Positions 48,462 through 59,291 of a stretch of DNA of 64,000 nt are shown one piece after another (within the stretch, counting starts at the first letter, position 1; every line of letters starts with the position of its first letter). The stretch is from Brachypodium distachyon (Eukaryota > Streptophyta > Magnoliopsida > Poales > Poaceae). The DNA is taken from contig NC_016131.3 in the NCBI RefSeq assembly GCF_000005505.3, positions 33,843,001 to 33,907,000 of the forward strand. The letters run 5' to 3'. The notes beneath the pieces were generated by a model. It was not told the DNA's origin and searched no databases. It saw nothing but the letters and a program-made list of their open reading frames with translations. A program made the position numbers and the translations under genes.

Positions 48462-49172
48462 TCGACGGTCCTAAATTGCCGTTGGCGTGAGACGCCTCAA
48501 AAGTCCAAAGCTGCCCAGTTTCACGGATACAGTTCTCCAGAGATATCCTAAATAAATTTCATCATCCAATTCTAAAAAAAAAGAAGTCTTCCCACTCAAA
48601 AACGTTAAAAAAATCCTCTCAAATAAAGAAGAACCTGAATTTGGTCTCCGCACATTGTTACATTGTTATTGGCGTAGCTACTTTGGTTTTTTCTCTCCTT
48701 TTGGTGATGCTGATGCTGATGCTTTGCTTGGCTGTGCTATAGTTTTTTCTCTCCTTTTGGTGATGCTGATGCCTTTCTGGGCAGTGCTACAGTTCAGCAA
48801 GTTCGTCCGTCCACAAGTCTTATGTGTCCGATCTTGCGAAAATTAATAAATCGGTGAGCAATCTAGGGAAAGGCGTGTGGATTGTCATCATTTCTATTGT
48901 CTATCATCTTTTTCATTTTATTGTTTGTTAAACATACTTTACCTACTTCCCTCTATTCTAAAATAATTTTAGCACAAAACAGTTGTGCCACACACCGAGC
49001 CTAAACTTGGCATTGCAAAAATATTGTTCAGAATCGTGTAAATCTTACGTCCCCAAACTCGCGCGAATGCACATGTACGGTTGGCAACTAGTAAATAATC
49101 GGATTATTTCTCTGTCTTAGATACCTCCCAACAAAAGAAACTAGAGATCACGAAATGCTCAGTTCATGATTC

Positions 49173-49612
49173 CTAAACACATGTATTAGCGTCGCAGTCG
49201 CAGGAGATGCTCTTAGCAGGCGCGCAGCCACCCCCGGGGGTGCACACGCTCTCCATGCAGCACTTCATCGTTTGGCAGATGACCGGCGAGCAGCAGGTGC
49301 ACCGGTCACAGTTCCTCAGCGTGGTGCTTCCGGCGGTAGGGAACACACTCCGCAGCAGCTCATCCAACGGCCGCTGCCCGGGCACGAACTTCTCCCCATG
49401 GTAGGCCACGCTTCTACCTGCATGCATATATAAATTTGCCATAAACATATCATCTAAAAGATTTGGATACATATTTTGGTTAAGGGGTAAAAAATTACTT
49501 ATGATTTCTGAAAATGAAGAACCAATAAGTTAAACGTACCTTGGGCTATGAGCGTGGTGTATAGCAGGGACAGGAGCGCAACTGTGAGAAAGATGTTGGT
49601 ATGTTTGGCCAT
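49173..49612 (-). CDS. Secreted cysteine-rich peptide, copy B, 2 exons
   Basis: Exons 49612-49540 and 49417-49173 give a 105-aa protein identical to copy A except Thr to Ala at the third-last residue of the signal peptide (ITQ to IAQ); one further base change in exon 1 is silent. The whole second exon and intron look identical to copy A, while upstream flanks differ at several positions. The mature 12-Cys peptide is therefore the same. The shared promoter-like TATA/RY element is also kept. Both copies look functional. Confidence 0.8.
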
Positions 49613-50166
49613 GGTGGTAATCACACAAAGAAATAGGTCGGCTACTATGGTCTCACTCAGTGGAGGGCACTTTTTCTTCCTAATGGAGACGAAGGATGCG
49701 AGGAAGATGAAACGATCTGGTGATGGAGGCAATTTATGCATGAAGGTGGCACTTGTGTGAGGAATGTCCGGTAAAAAAAAACTTGTGTCAGGAATGTGTT
49801 AATTTGATAAGTAAATGCATTGAAACCATGCCCTGTAATGGATATATTGCTGGTCGTAACTTCCGCTTTGTGCGCATTTTATGGTATGGAAGATTAAATG
49901 CATTGAAACCAGGCTTGTAAATGGAAATTATGTCGGAGTTACCAATTCCGTTTTATGCATGCATTTGAAACTCCTCATCGTATGTGAAGCAGTTAATTTT
50001 ACCTTTAATTAGCGCGAGTAGATAAACATGTTTTTTTTTACATCTGATAAACATGATTCCTACTATATTTTAGGAGTTACTACGAGTTACTACCTCCGTC
50101 CAACAATTGTAGACATACTAGTCTTCCTTTGACCAAGCCTTTGATCAAAATTTACTTCCTAAAATA

Positions 50167-50292
50167 CTTCCTCCATCCCATATTAAGTTACTTTCTATTA
50201 CATGTATGTAGACGCTTTTTAGGTATATATACATCCATATTTTGGCAAATTTGGGCAAATTTAGTCACTTAATATGGGACCGAGGGTGTATA
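50167..50292. mobile_element. Stowaway-like MITE in unit B
   Basis: Counterpart of 47161-47278, with a duplicated GGCAAATTTG segment and a degraded right terminus (GGGACCGAGGGTGTA). Confidence 0.75.
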
Positions 50293-51823
50293 TTACAAAA
50301 CTTGTTTATTTATTCGTAACTTTGGTTTAAAAAAAGTTAGTACAATAATTTGGTTGGTAACGTATCCAGTGCAAACTCACGTGTACCATTGGATCTAAAA
50401 TGTTAAGATCTCTAACTGCGGCCAACATAGGTTCAAATGAGTTTAGCGAGTTAAACCGGGTTGAACCAGACACGTCGGGCTGAGGTGGACAAAGTGGGGC
50501 CTACGTGAGGGGCTAGCTCGCAAGACTTGCAACATTTTTTGCACAAATCCCCTTTGGATCACTACTACAAAACGCAACATATGTGAAGAGTCATCACTAG
50601 TGCGCGGAGGAGGCCCGCCACTGATGTGAGTCATCAGTGGCGGGCGCGTGAGGACATTCACTGATGACCCAACATCAGTGGTGGGCGCGTCATGCCCGTC
50701 ACTCATGACCCCTCATCAGTGGAAAATGTAAAATTAACCAAAAAAATATCAGTGGCGGGCTTTGCGTCTAGGCCCACCACTGATGACCCCTTGAGACCAT
50801 TGAAGATTGAAAAAATCATAACTAATTCATTAAAAGTTCAGAAAAATGAGATTCTTTTTGCTGAGGTCTTATTTTTTTGCTTAACATAGGGGAACAATAA
50901 TATCAAATGGTAACATTTTAAAAATGACCCATGTAGTACAATCTTGTTGTTTCCCATAGTTTAACTTTAGATTTTAAGCCAAATGATCAAAGTTTTGTCC
51001 ATTTCTGTGCCATAATTCATGATAATGTATCCATTTTTTTGTAAAAAAATGTGCATCTTTTCATGACAAACAATATTACCAAAGACGTTTACAATTGTTG
51101 GTTATAAGAAATGATTTTTCATTTTCCAAATGCAATAAAGGGGTATTTTGTGAAATAATTACACTTAATATGGTTTCAAATGGCACCTATCTAATTTTCA
51201 TACAAAGTAGAACCTTCTTGATTGCTAGTGCCCAAAGGTTTTGAATTTTGTAGCTTTCTATCTACCTTTTCCCATTTAAATGAATTTCTGGCGATTTCGC
51301 AAAAGTAATTCAAATTTGGACTACAGGTGTGTGATGGTTTGTTCTTAAAAATTCCAAAAATCATTTTAAGGTATCCAAGTAAGTATTATCTAAGATTCAT
51401 AAAGGTGTTGAAATATCCAACACCATGATACGGAAAGATGTGCCGACTATTTCCACCACATCTTGAAAAAAGTCAAACAATGTTAAGAAAATGTAAAAAA
51501 AAATCCACTCTTTAGCATGGAGTCCTTATATGTGTACTAGTTTCCATTACAAATGATAAACTTGAATTTTGAAAAGTGTGCACATAAATTGTTCACAAAA
51601 TAGACTACCTGGTATGAATGTTTATGGCTTTCAAGCGAAATGACAAAAGTGGCTGACATTTTTATTCAATAATTCATGATATTGTATTTATTTTTTTGCA
51701 CAAAGAAGCATATTGCCATGTTAAATAGTATTCCCAAAGATATTTACATATGTCTATTTTAAAAATATCATTTCTTTCCATTTTTCAAATGCAAAATTTC
51801 ATCTTTTAGGCCATCGGTGTTGG

Positions 51824-53049
51824 TGAAAGGGAAACCTTGCCCCTGTATGGGTTTTGATGAATGATGACAACATGGTTGAGGAACTAATGAGTTACACGGA
51901 GTGCTTCAAGTTTTAGTTCCTCAGAAGAATTGGTTTAGCCTGCATTGACGACACCTAAAAATTGAAGGACGGGTACTGGCATGAAGTATGAAGAACTCAA
52001 TGAAGAACGAAGAAGAACGTTGAAGCGTAGATTTCTCATAGGTCCTTCCGTACCTTTTTCTTCATTTGAGTATAGGAACACCGTACTACTAAGGAGGGTT
52101 TGAAGTGTGAAGCCGGTTTAGGTGAAACCTTATTCTTCATGTTCAGCTTAGGCGAAAACCTTTTTGTGTGTGTGTTTTTCGTCGGAGTGAAAAATGAAAC
52201 ATTTCACGCTTTACAGAAACTTCCGCGTGAAGTCTTCACTCCGATTTCAAATGTGTTTGAAAATCTTTGTCACTTTATGTTTTGACCACGTAATCTTACC
52301 GTTGTGAGACAAAGGGATAAAGTGTGAGCTGGAGTTTCAGGAATCACTTTATCCAATGGGTCTCAATAGTTAGATCGACAGAGGCCGAGACTATATAAGT
52401 CGACCCACCCTGACCGGATTCAGTGGTGATCCCAAAGGAAACGTTTTTGAAGTACACATGAAGAAAACCCTTAGAGCTGAACTGAGCGTGAAGAATGGGA
52501 TCCCCTCTCTAGCCGAGCACTTGAAGCTTATTATTCTTGGTGATTGGCATCACCTAGACGGCTAGGAGTCAGTGTTGAAGAGCAATCGAAGCTTGTAATT
52601 CGCCATCAACCAGTCTGTGAAGGTCCGCAGACCACCTCAAGATCTACCATGAGTAACTGGGCGAGACTTCGGTCTTAGCTCAGGAGGATTGGTTGGACTT
52701 GTGTGTCCGCGAGTCTTGTGTGACGCAGCCCCCTCAACGGAGACGTAGGATTGTGCCAACAATTTGAACTTCGGAAAACAAATCTCCGTGTCTTCGTGTT
52801 CTGGTGATATCGTTCCTCGCTTCTGTATTTCTTGCATCATTGAAGTACAACTGTTATTGCTGTTCTTGTCTCTATTGCTATTGCTATAATCTTGTTCATC
52901 TTTCTTCATTTCGCTGCAACTATAAAACTTGCTAAGTAAATCTCTGTTGTTGAAGTATTGCGACTGTTGTCAGTGTTCAGTCTTCATTTTTGAAGAAAAC
53001 TTAAATTTGATCACATTCACCCCCCCTCCGTGACATACTCGATCTTTCA
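51824..53049 (+). repeat. Solo LTR inside CACTA element
   Basis: A 1226-bp segment with matching inverted termini TGAAAG/CTTTCA, flanked by GTTGG (51819-51823) and GTCGG (53050-53054), a 5-bp duplication with one mismatch. A TATA box (CTATATAAG, about 52391) and a single LTR without internal region fit a solo LTR formed by recombination. Its family is not identified. Confidence 0.7.
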
Positions 53050-53290
53050 GTCGGATTTTTAGAGCAAGGCCCGCCAGTGATGCTTGTTTGGGACAAATAG
53101 CCCATTTAAGACCCAACCTGCACCCTCCCTATATAATGCTAACCAAACCCTAACCACCCCACTCCTCTCTCTTTCTCTCCCTCTATCCCTCCCTGCCGCC
53201 ACCTACCTCCCATCTCCCTCACTCCAGATCTCTCCTACCCCTCACCAGCCTGATCCCATCTCACTCCTGATCTCTCCTCCCTCCCCCGCC

Positions 53291-53505
53291 TGTCGCACCA
53301 GTGGCACCTGGGGTACCACCGTTGCGCGACGCGTGGGCTTCGTCTCCGAGTTCCCAGGAGGGTCTCATCCCGGGCTACAGCCACGAGCAGCCCGGCAAGC
53401 TACCAGCCTGGAAGGGCTAGCGGGGCTTCGGGGAATATTCCCGCCGGGACACCTCCCGGGAAGCCACTTGCCGGGAGGGGGTTCCCAAATGTGGTCAGGC
53501 CTGGG
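53291..53505 (+). repeat. Truncated 5' LTR of gypsy-like element
   Basis: Over 90% identical to 54907-55121, then similarity stops abruptly after GTCAGGCCTGGG. Confidence 0.85.
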
Positions 53506-53710
53506 AAGGCGGGAAGGCGGCGACGATGTTGTTGAGCGCCGCAACGCCGGCATGGAGGGAAAAGACCCCCGGCGGGAACCTCGTTGATTGGAAGGTTTCG
53601 CCGGAGATTCCCCTCACCCACACCTTGAGGGTTTCCAAATCCACGCCGTCCTGGTGGAGGTGTGTCCTCTCCCCGGGACCCGTGTACATCCACACGGGCC
53701 GGGAGCGCAG

Positions 53711-54496
53711 TTAGAGCGGCGCGATGCGCCGGCTGATGAAGGTACGCGCCACGTCCACATCGGTGAGCCCCACTAGCCGCAGCGCCTTGATCTTCTCCAT
53801 GATGGGCAGGAGATCGGCGTCACGATGGTACCTGTCCTGCCAGCCGCTGTGGGGTTGCGGCAGCTCCGTGGGCGAGAGCATGAACTCTTGGAGGTCTTCC
53901 ACTCGGACCCAGCACCAGTCGCCAAGCCACTCCTTCTCAATCTTCTTCTCCGACCGGATGATGAACTCGGATTTCATCTGGTTGCGGGCGCGGAACACCA
54001 CCCCCCACGACATCGCTTTCGCGTTGTCAATCCGAGGGTAGAAATAGTGACGGAAGAGGGCCACCGACGGCATCACCCCCACGAACGCTTCGCAGAGGAA
54101 CTAGAAGGTGGCGAGGAGGAAGAGCGACGTGGGATGGAGCTGCGCCACCCGCAGCTGGTACGACTCCATCAGCGCGTGGAGGAATAGCGAGAATGGCGGC
54201 ACCAGCCCGGTGAGGATGAAGCGCCCGAACACCCGGAAGTCCTTGTCCTCGTGCTCGGCGCCCGCGGGGAAGATCAGGGTCTCCCCGTGCTCGTTGAACT
54301 TGGAGGCGACGGCATGCCGGATCTTGTCCAGCGCCTCGCCGTTGTAGCCAGGCCGGTAGAAGGCGAGCGTGGCCCGCATCTCCCGCTTCCTCCGGTCTTT
54401 GTCGGGGGCTGCCTTGGTTGCCGCCTCGCTCCAGCTGGCCGCCGCTCTCTTCGAGACCTACACCTCTTTTCCCTTCCTGGTGGTGGGGGGCGCCAT
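53711..54496 (-). pseudogene. Antisense ORF, putative gypsy-type transposon protein (PF04195-like), two TAG stops
   Basis: One continuous minus-strand frame of 262 codons opens MAPPTTRKGKEV and contains FILTGLVPPFSLFLHALMES, HPTSLFLLATF, FLCEAFVGVMPSVALFRHYF and KEWLGDWCWVRVEDLQEF. This is the pattern of the plant 'putative gypsy type transposon' domain. It is read opposite to the LTR, and in this element it lies next to the 3' LTR. Two in-frame TAG codons (minus strand, 54458-54460 and 54101-54103) interrupt it; the second sits where related proteins have Gln. Function in the element is unknown. Confidence 0.75.
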
Positions 54497-54906
54497 GGGG
54501 AACGGGGGTGGAAGCTAGCAAGAACACTTGGGTGCGAGATGCAAAGGAGGTTGAAGGCGAAGGCCGTGGGGAGCAGAGTGTTTTCCCCTTTTGGCAACAG
54601 TAAAAACTTTATAGCGCCCGGCCGTTTGGTAACAGCCGGTTCCGTACTCTACGGGTGCGCGGGGATAACTCCTAATCAAAAGGAGTAATGCGGGGAGTGG
54701 CCTTAACTTCCCTGTTTAAGGGGGAGGTTAGGGCGGAAATCACGCGCCCACTACTCCGTCTGTAACGGCGAAGTACTAGGGGCAGCGAAGGGACGCGGGC
54801 CCGAGGCGGATCGGGGCCCACGCGTCGGTTGTGGGCGTAGCCCGGCAACCGACCTGGGGAAAGATCATCCGGGAACAGGTGTTGCCGGCCCACGCCCGGA
54901 GGCTAC

Positions 54907-55923
54907 TGTCGCACCAGTGGCACCCGGGGTACCACCATTGCGCGACGCGTGGGCTTCGTCTCCGAGTTCCCGGGAGGGTCTCATCCCGGGCTGCAGCCAC
55001 GAGCAGCCCGGCAAGTTACCAGCTTGGAAGGGCTAGCGGGGCTTCGGGGAATATTCCCGCCGGGACACCTCCCGGGAAGCCACTTGCCGGGAGGGGGTTC
55101 CCGAATATGGTCAGGCCTGGGTGCCTCCCGGGAAGCCACTTGCCGGGAGGAGGGGTTCCCGGGCACAGGCTCCCGCCACAAGGGTGGGGCCCAGCGGGCA
55201 GAGAAGCGGCGCCACGCGGGCGCGTGCCAGGCGTCAAGTGCGCAGTCTTGCCAGGGCAAGGAGTGAGGCGCACGGCGCATTAAATGAGCCGACAGGAGGG
55301 GCGTTACCCGTCTAAGTCAGCTGAACAGTGGCTGTCCGATCCTACCTTTAGGGTTTTAGACCCCTAGCAGCGGAATTGGCGCTCATGCACGCCCACCAGC
55401 GCACCGAGGAAGAGTTGCCATGTCTCCCTGCTCGACACTTGTAATGCATGCACCGTGGCACCTGTGGTATCCCCTTGGTTATAAAAGGAGGACCCCCAAC
55501 GACGGTCAAAGGGTTGGTGGTTCATTCGTTCGAATCCCAGCGGGTTCCAGTAGGCTATTATTTGGGTTCAGCTCGATCCGCTCACGGTCAGCTTCTAGCT
55601 TTAGCAGAGCAGGGTAAGGATCACTTAGCTAAAAGGGAAAGAGCGCCCGGGAACCCACTTGGCAACCTGTAAACACCTGGTTTTGTGGTAATACCAGCTC
55701 AGACAAGCAGAACGTAGGGTTTTACACCTCCGGGTGGCCCGAACCTGGGTAAAAACGTGCATGCATGTGTCCTTAGCTTGCATGTATTCTGGGTACATTA
55801 CTTTGCAGGTTGCGTACGCCATCGGCCACGCCGGCGATCGCCGTAGCGATCCCCGATGCCCCTGCCGAACCTAAAAGGGAGTGTGCCAGCACGCCCCTGG
55901 TGTCGGAGCCCCATGCGACGACA
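54907..55923 (+). repeat. 3' LTR of gypsy-like element
   Basis: 1017 bp, TGTCG...CGACA. It contains CCGGGAAGCCACTTGCCGGG-type repeats and a TATA box TTATAAAAGGAGG at about 55479, which sets the plus orientation. Confidence 0.8.
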
Positions 55924-57519
55924 CCGCCACAACTCCTCTCCACCCTCACCCGAGCCGGCACCACCGCCCCTCCCCCTCCCCACCCACCCCCCCCCCCCCC
56001 CCGCGCCACAACCCCTCTCCGCCGGCGGCCCCCTCCTCCCTCACTAGTAGCGGCGACCGCGCGCGCGTGGAGGAGCGGCGGCGGCAGTAGCACTTGGAGG
56101 ATCGCAGTAGCGCACGCATGTGTGTGGAGTAGCCAGCATCGTGCGCTGGGGCTTGAGCGGCGGCGGCGCGTGGATTCGGCCTGCCTTGGCCCACCAGATG
56201 CGGATCCCACCGACCAAGCCGCCGGATACGGATGTCTTCGGCCCGGCTGCCCACAGTACGCATCTCTCCCTCTCTCTTTCTCTCGGTGTTTACTAAATCT
56301 CTCTCTCTCTCGCAGATTTTTTGGTGGCCGGCTCGCCGACGTGGAGACGAGGTCGGCGCTGCCATCCCTCCCGTCTCAGGGCCGACCATCGACTTCCTCC
56401 CGGCGGCAGTGTCCACGAACTCATTTTGTGATCTGTTTTTTTATTTGTTGTATGCGATTCGTGTATCAGTTCATCAATCTGGTTGAATAAATTACCGATT
56501 TGCAATTTGTTAATTCATCGTGTGCAGTGTGCTGGCCAGTGGCTAGTTTTTTTTAAATGACGAAAATGATTATCACTATCGGGCTTTACACTTTTCATAA
56601 CTGATGGCCACCACATCAGTAACAGGCGTCAAACCTGCCAGTGATGGACACCCCATCACTGGCATCTAGGTTGTGACATGTGAGACGCCCGCCAGTGATG
56701 TTATTTTATGCCCGTTACTAATGAGCCATTATGTAGTAGTGGATTCGTATTCTCTTCAACTCGTGGTCCACACCTACACCAATATCCGATTATCCTCACA
56801 CATGGCTCCATGAAACCAAGTTCCCCATTGGAGGTGATTGTTCTAGCCAGAACAACAACACCTGCACCACGACCGGCTCCCCCACGGTCAAGGTAGCCAA
56901 CCAACACCTGCCGTTACGGTCGCCAGTCGCCACAGAGGCCGCCACATGGGCCGCCATCCCGAGACATCCAAAAGGCCAACCTCACCCACCAACCAAAGAT
57001 AGGGAGCCGCAAGCGTGCAACCGGCCACTCCACGTTGCCACGTCCAAGCTTTTTTCACGGTAGGAGAAACAAAAACGACTTATTTCTCTCTTAGCGGGGG
57101 CAAAAGGTGATAGTTTTATGAAAGAAATTACACATGCCTTCGTATTTACAAGTGAATGTTTTAGGGCTCTTTTATTAAAAGGGCTATGTAGGATTTTTAA
57201 TTCTTAGGTATTAATCCTACATCTACATGAGTTGTTGCTTTAGAGAAAAAAAATATGATTATGTTTTCTTAAGATTTGTTTGCATTAGATTTGGTATGAA
57301 CATCTAAGTTTAGTCGGCCAACAGGATTTTAATGTGTTTTTTTTGCATAATTCAAACATCGATTTCAGCTTTACACTAATATGGCATGACGCTCGTCCTA
57401 CATCTTCTTTATCTTCAGGCTTTGCAAACCCTGTTGGTCAAAGATACACTTGACATTTTGAGATGGTTCTATGTAGGAGTACTTATTTTTCATGAGATAG
57501 ATCCCCTGACATGCTATGA

Positions 57520-58980
57520 GTCCCAGGTTAGATGATCCCAGTCCGTTTTCGATAGTGTACCGGCTTGAGAACAGAGGGTTAATTAGAGCTTGTACGCCTG
57601 ACAGCTTGAGCTGAGCTGAAGAAAACCCACTGTGTAAAACCGTGCAGCTAGCAGGACCCATCCACAGCGGCCACAGATCAACCCACTAGATTTTGCTGAT
57701 CTCATTCTGTCCACACCTTCCCAATGCTGCATTCCTTGCACTGGAGCGGAGAAAGTAGCCCATTCCTCCTTCCTGATTTATAATATTCCAATGCCCCGAA
57801 TCCTATGGATGAATGGTAAAGGAGCCTACACCAGTCTTCATTCTCAATTGTGCGAAAGCAGGGAAATAAATAATTGAAAATGCAATCTCCCATGGTGGAG
57901 TCTGTGGATGGATGGCAGTGAATATATTAAAAGTCTACAAAAATATTCTATTTTTCTCATGCAAACATTGCTCACAGTAAGAAGAAGTTCTTCTTTACTG
58001 TCAGAAAAGAAGAAGGAGATCTACTTCTATAAACCGGCTTAGTCACTTAAGGAAAAAAACTAACTGACACAATTTATACTAGCTGCAGCTGATGGAGGCA
58101 GGTGCTCAATAAATACAATCTACTGTTCTCTCAGGTGCCAATGAAATTATCAGCAGTGCTCTTTTGTCTGAACTCTGAAGGCGATGCTCCAGCCGAGAGA
58201 GAGCCTGCCAATGCCAACAGCCAGCCTTGCACAGAGATTCCAGATCTCTTGGCTGCCTAGCCTGATCATTTGCTTCCCGCCTGCACACAGCAGAAGACGT
58301 ACTACTACATAGATATGCAAAAACCAAGCAGATAAGTGCGGTGCGTCCTTCAAAAAGCCATCAAACTACACCACCCCCGCCTCTATTTGGTTTCTTGCGC
58401 CGCTCCTCTCCTCTCCTCTACGCCGGGTGTATAAAAATCATGCATGAACGCTGCTGATTGATATGGCATGCATGTGTGTGTTTGCGCGCGCTCGCGGCCG
58501 GGGTGGGCGGGGCATCTTGCACTGTAGGCTGCTGTTGCCCCCTAGCGCTAGCTCCTCCTCCCCCACACCCTGCCCCGGCCTGCTGCCTGCCAAAGAGCAT
58601 TTGGACACGTCGCCTTGGCCTCTCCCTTCCCTGCCCTGCCATCGCCTGCATGCCTTGCTTGCTTGGATTTGCTCAAGCATATCAAAGCTGGGCACTCATC
58701 ACTCGCTGCATGATGGCTGCAGCTTAGCCACAACGGGGCAGCAGCTGTGCCACTGGAGCAGTAGTACACAAAGAAAGCAAGTGGCATTAATTTGCTCGTG
58801 TTTGGAAAGAAGAATTGTCCCTTTGCTACAATTGCATATGCTTTGAAAGCCACATGCATGTGTATCAACAGTGCATGAGAGGGAATGAATGATATACACT
58901 ATAGTTAAAGACACGTTCATGAGGTGGTGCATTTTATATGTATACATGAGGTGATGAATCCCATGAACTAAAGCCCTCCA
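57520..58980. other. Intergenic, upstream of BELL gene
   Basis: No gene recognised. Open frames at 58418-58868 overlap on both strands and lack domains. A TATA-like GTATAAAA lies at 58429, a possible distal promoter for the BELL gene. Confidence 0.4.
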
Positions 58981-59255
58981 CATGCTCTACATATAACTAT
59001 TTCTACACCCTTCTCTCCATGATGGCATGATCCAAAGAAAGGACCCGGCCCCCATGCCCTGTCTTTTTTGCTTTGGGCTACGTATGGGCATTAGCCACTT
59101 TCAATTTTTGGTATGCATCAATTAATGCCACTGCTCCTCGGTAGGGCCCTGTCTGGTTCTTGCTGGCTTGTGAAGAGCCTGAATAAGATCTCTCTGATCA
59201 GTGCCAAGATCATCAGGGGGGCCTGCTTCTGCTGCTTTACATTCAAGTGGGCACC

Positions 59256-59291
59256 GATGCCTTTCATCTTCTTCCTGGTGCTAGCAAGATA
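59256..59291 (+). other. Upstream ORF in presumed BELL leader
   Basis: ATGCCTTTCATC opens a 11-codon frame ending TAA, about 1.05 kb upstream of the main ATG. If the region is transcribed as leader it could affect translation. A GT-rich donor-like site follows near 59605 and an AG at 60315-60316 could be the acceptor of a leader intron; both are inference. Confidence 0.3.

Larger units (their letters stand above)
53291..55923 (+). mobile_element. Gypsy-like LTR element with internal deletion, inside CACTA
   Basis: Both LTRs start TGTCGCACCAGTGGCACC (53291 and 54907) and the 3' LTR ends GCGACGACA at 55923, giving TGTCG/CGACA termini. A CCGCC target duplication lies outside (53286-53290, 55924-55928). 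The 5' LTR is kept only to about 53505; a deletion joins it to the region just before the 3' LTR, so gag and pol are gone. What remains is an antisense ORF and the 3' LTR. Confidence 0.8.
50560..56741. mobile_element. CACTA (En/Spm-type) non-autonomous element, 6.2 kb
   Basis: The left end CACTACTACAAAACGC and the reverse complement of the right end, CACTACTACATAATGG, are TIRs. A 3-bp GAT target duplication flanks them (50557-50559, 56742-56744). Subterminal repeats of CATCAGTGG/CCACTGATG type crowd both ends. No Tnp2-type transposase is visible. The interior has a promoter-like, pyrimidine-rich leader (TATATAA at about 53121) and two LTR-element insertions. Unit A keeps the empty site (TTTGGATTAGTATTCTC at 47542-47558). 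Confidence 0.92.
48462..57519. repeat. Duplication unit B (interrupted by CACTA element)
   Basis: 48462-50559 and 56742-57519 are collinear with unit A (30892-30981 plus 45657-48331). The empty LINE-2 target CCAGAGATATCCTAAA is intact at 48543-48558. Confidence 0.9.

Noticed and set aside
53711..54496. Host gene in the CACTA element
   Set aside because: The domain is the plant gypsy-associated type and the ORF lies inside an LTR element with defined ends.
55810..56490. 226-codon frame with polyproline tract
   Set aside because: It crosses the LTR end and target duplication at 55923-55928, so it cannot be one ancestral gene.
58418..58868. Short overlapping open frames upstream of the BELL gene
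   Set aside because: Frames open on both strands, no domain, and position suggests promoter or leader DNA.
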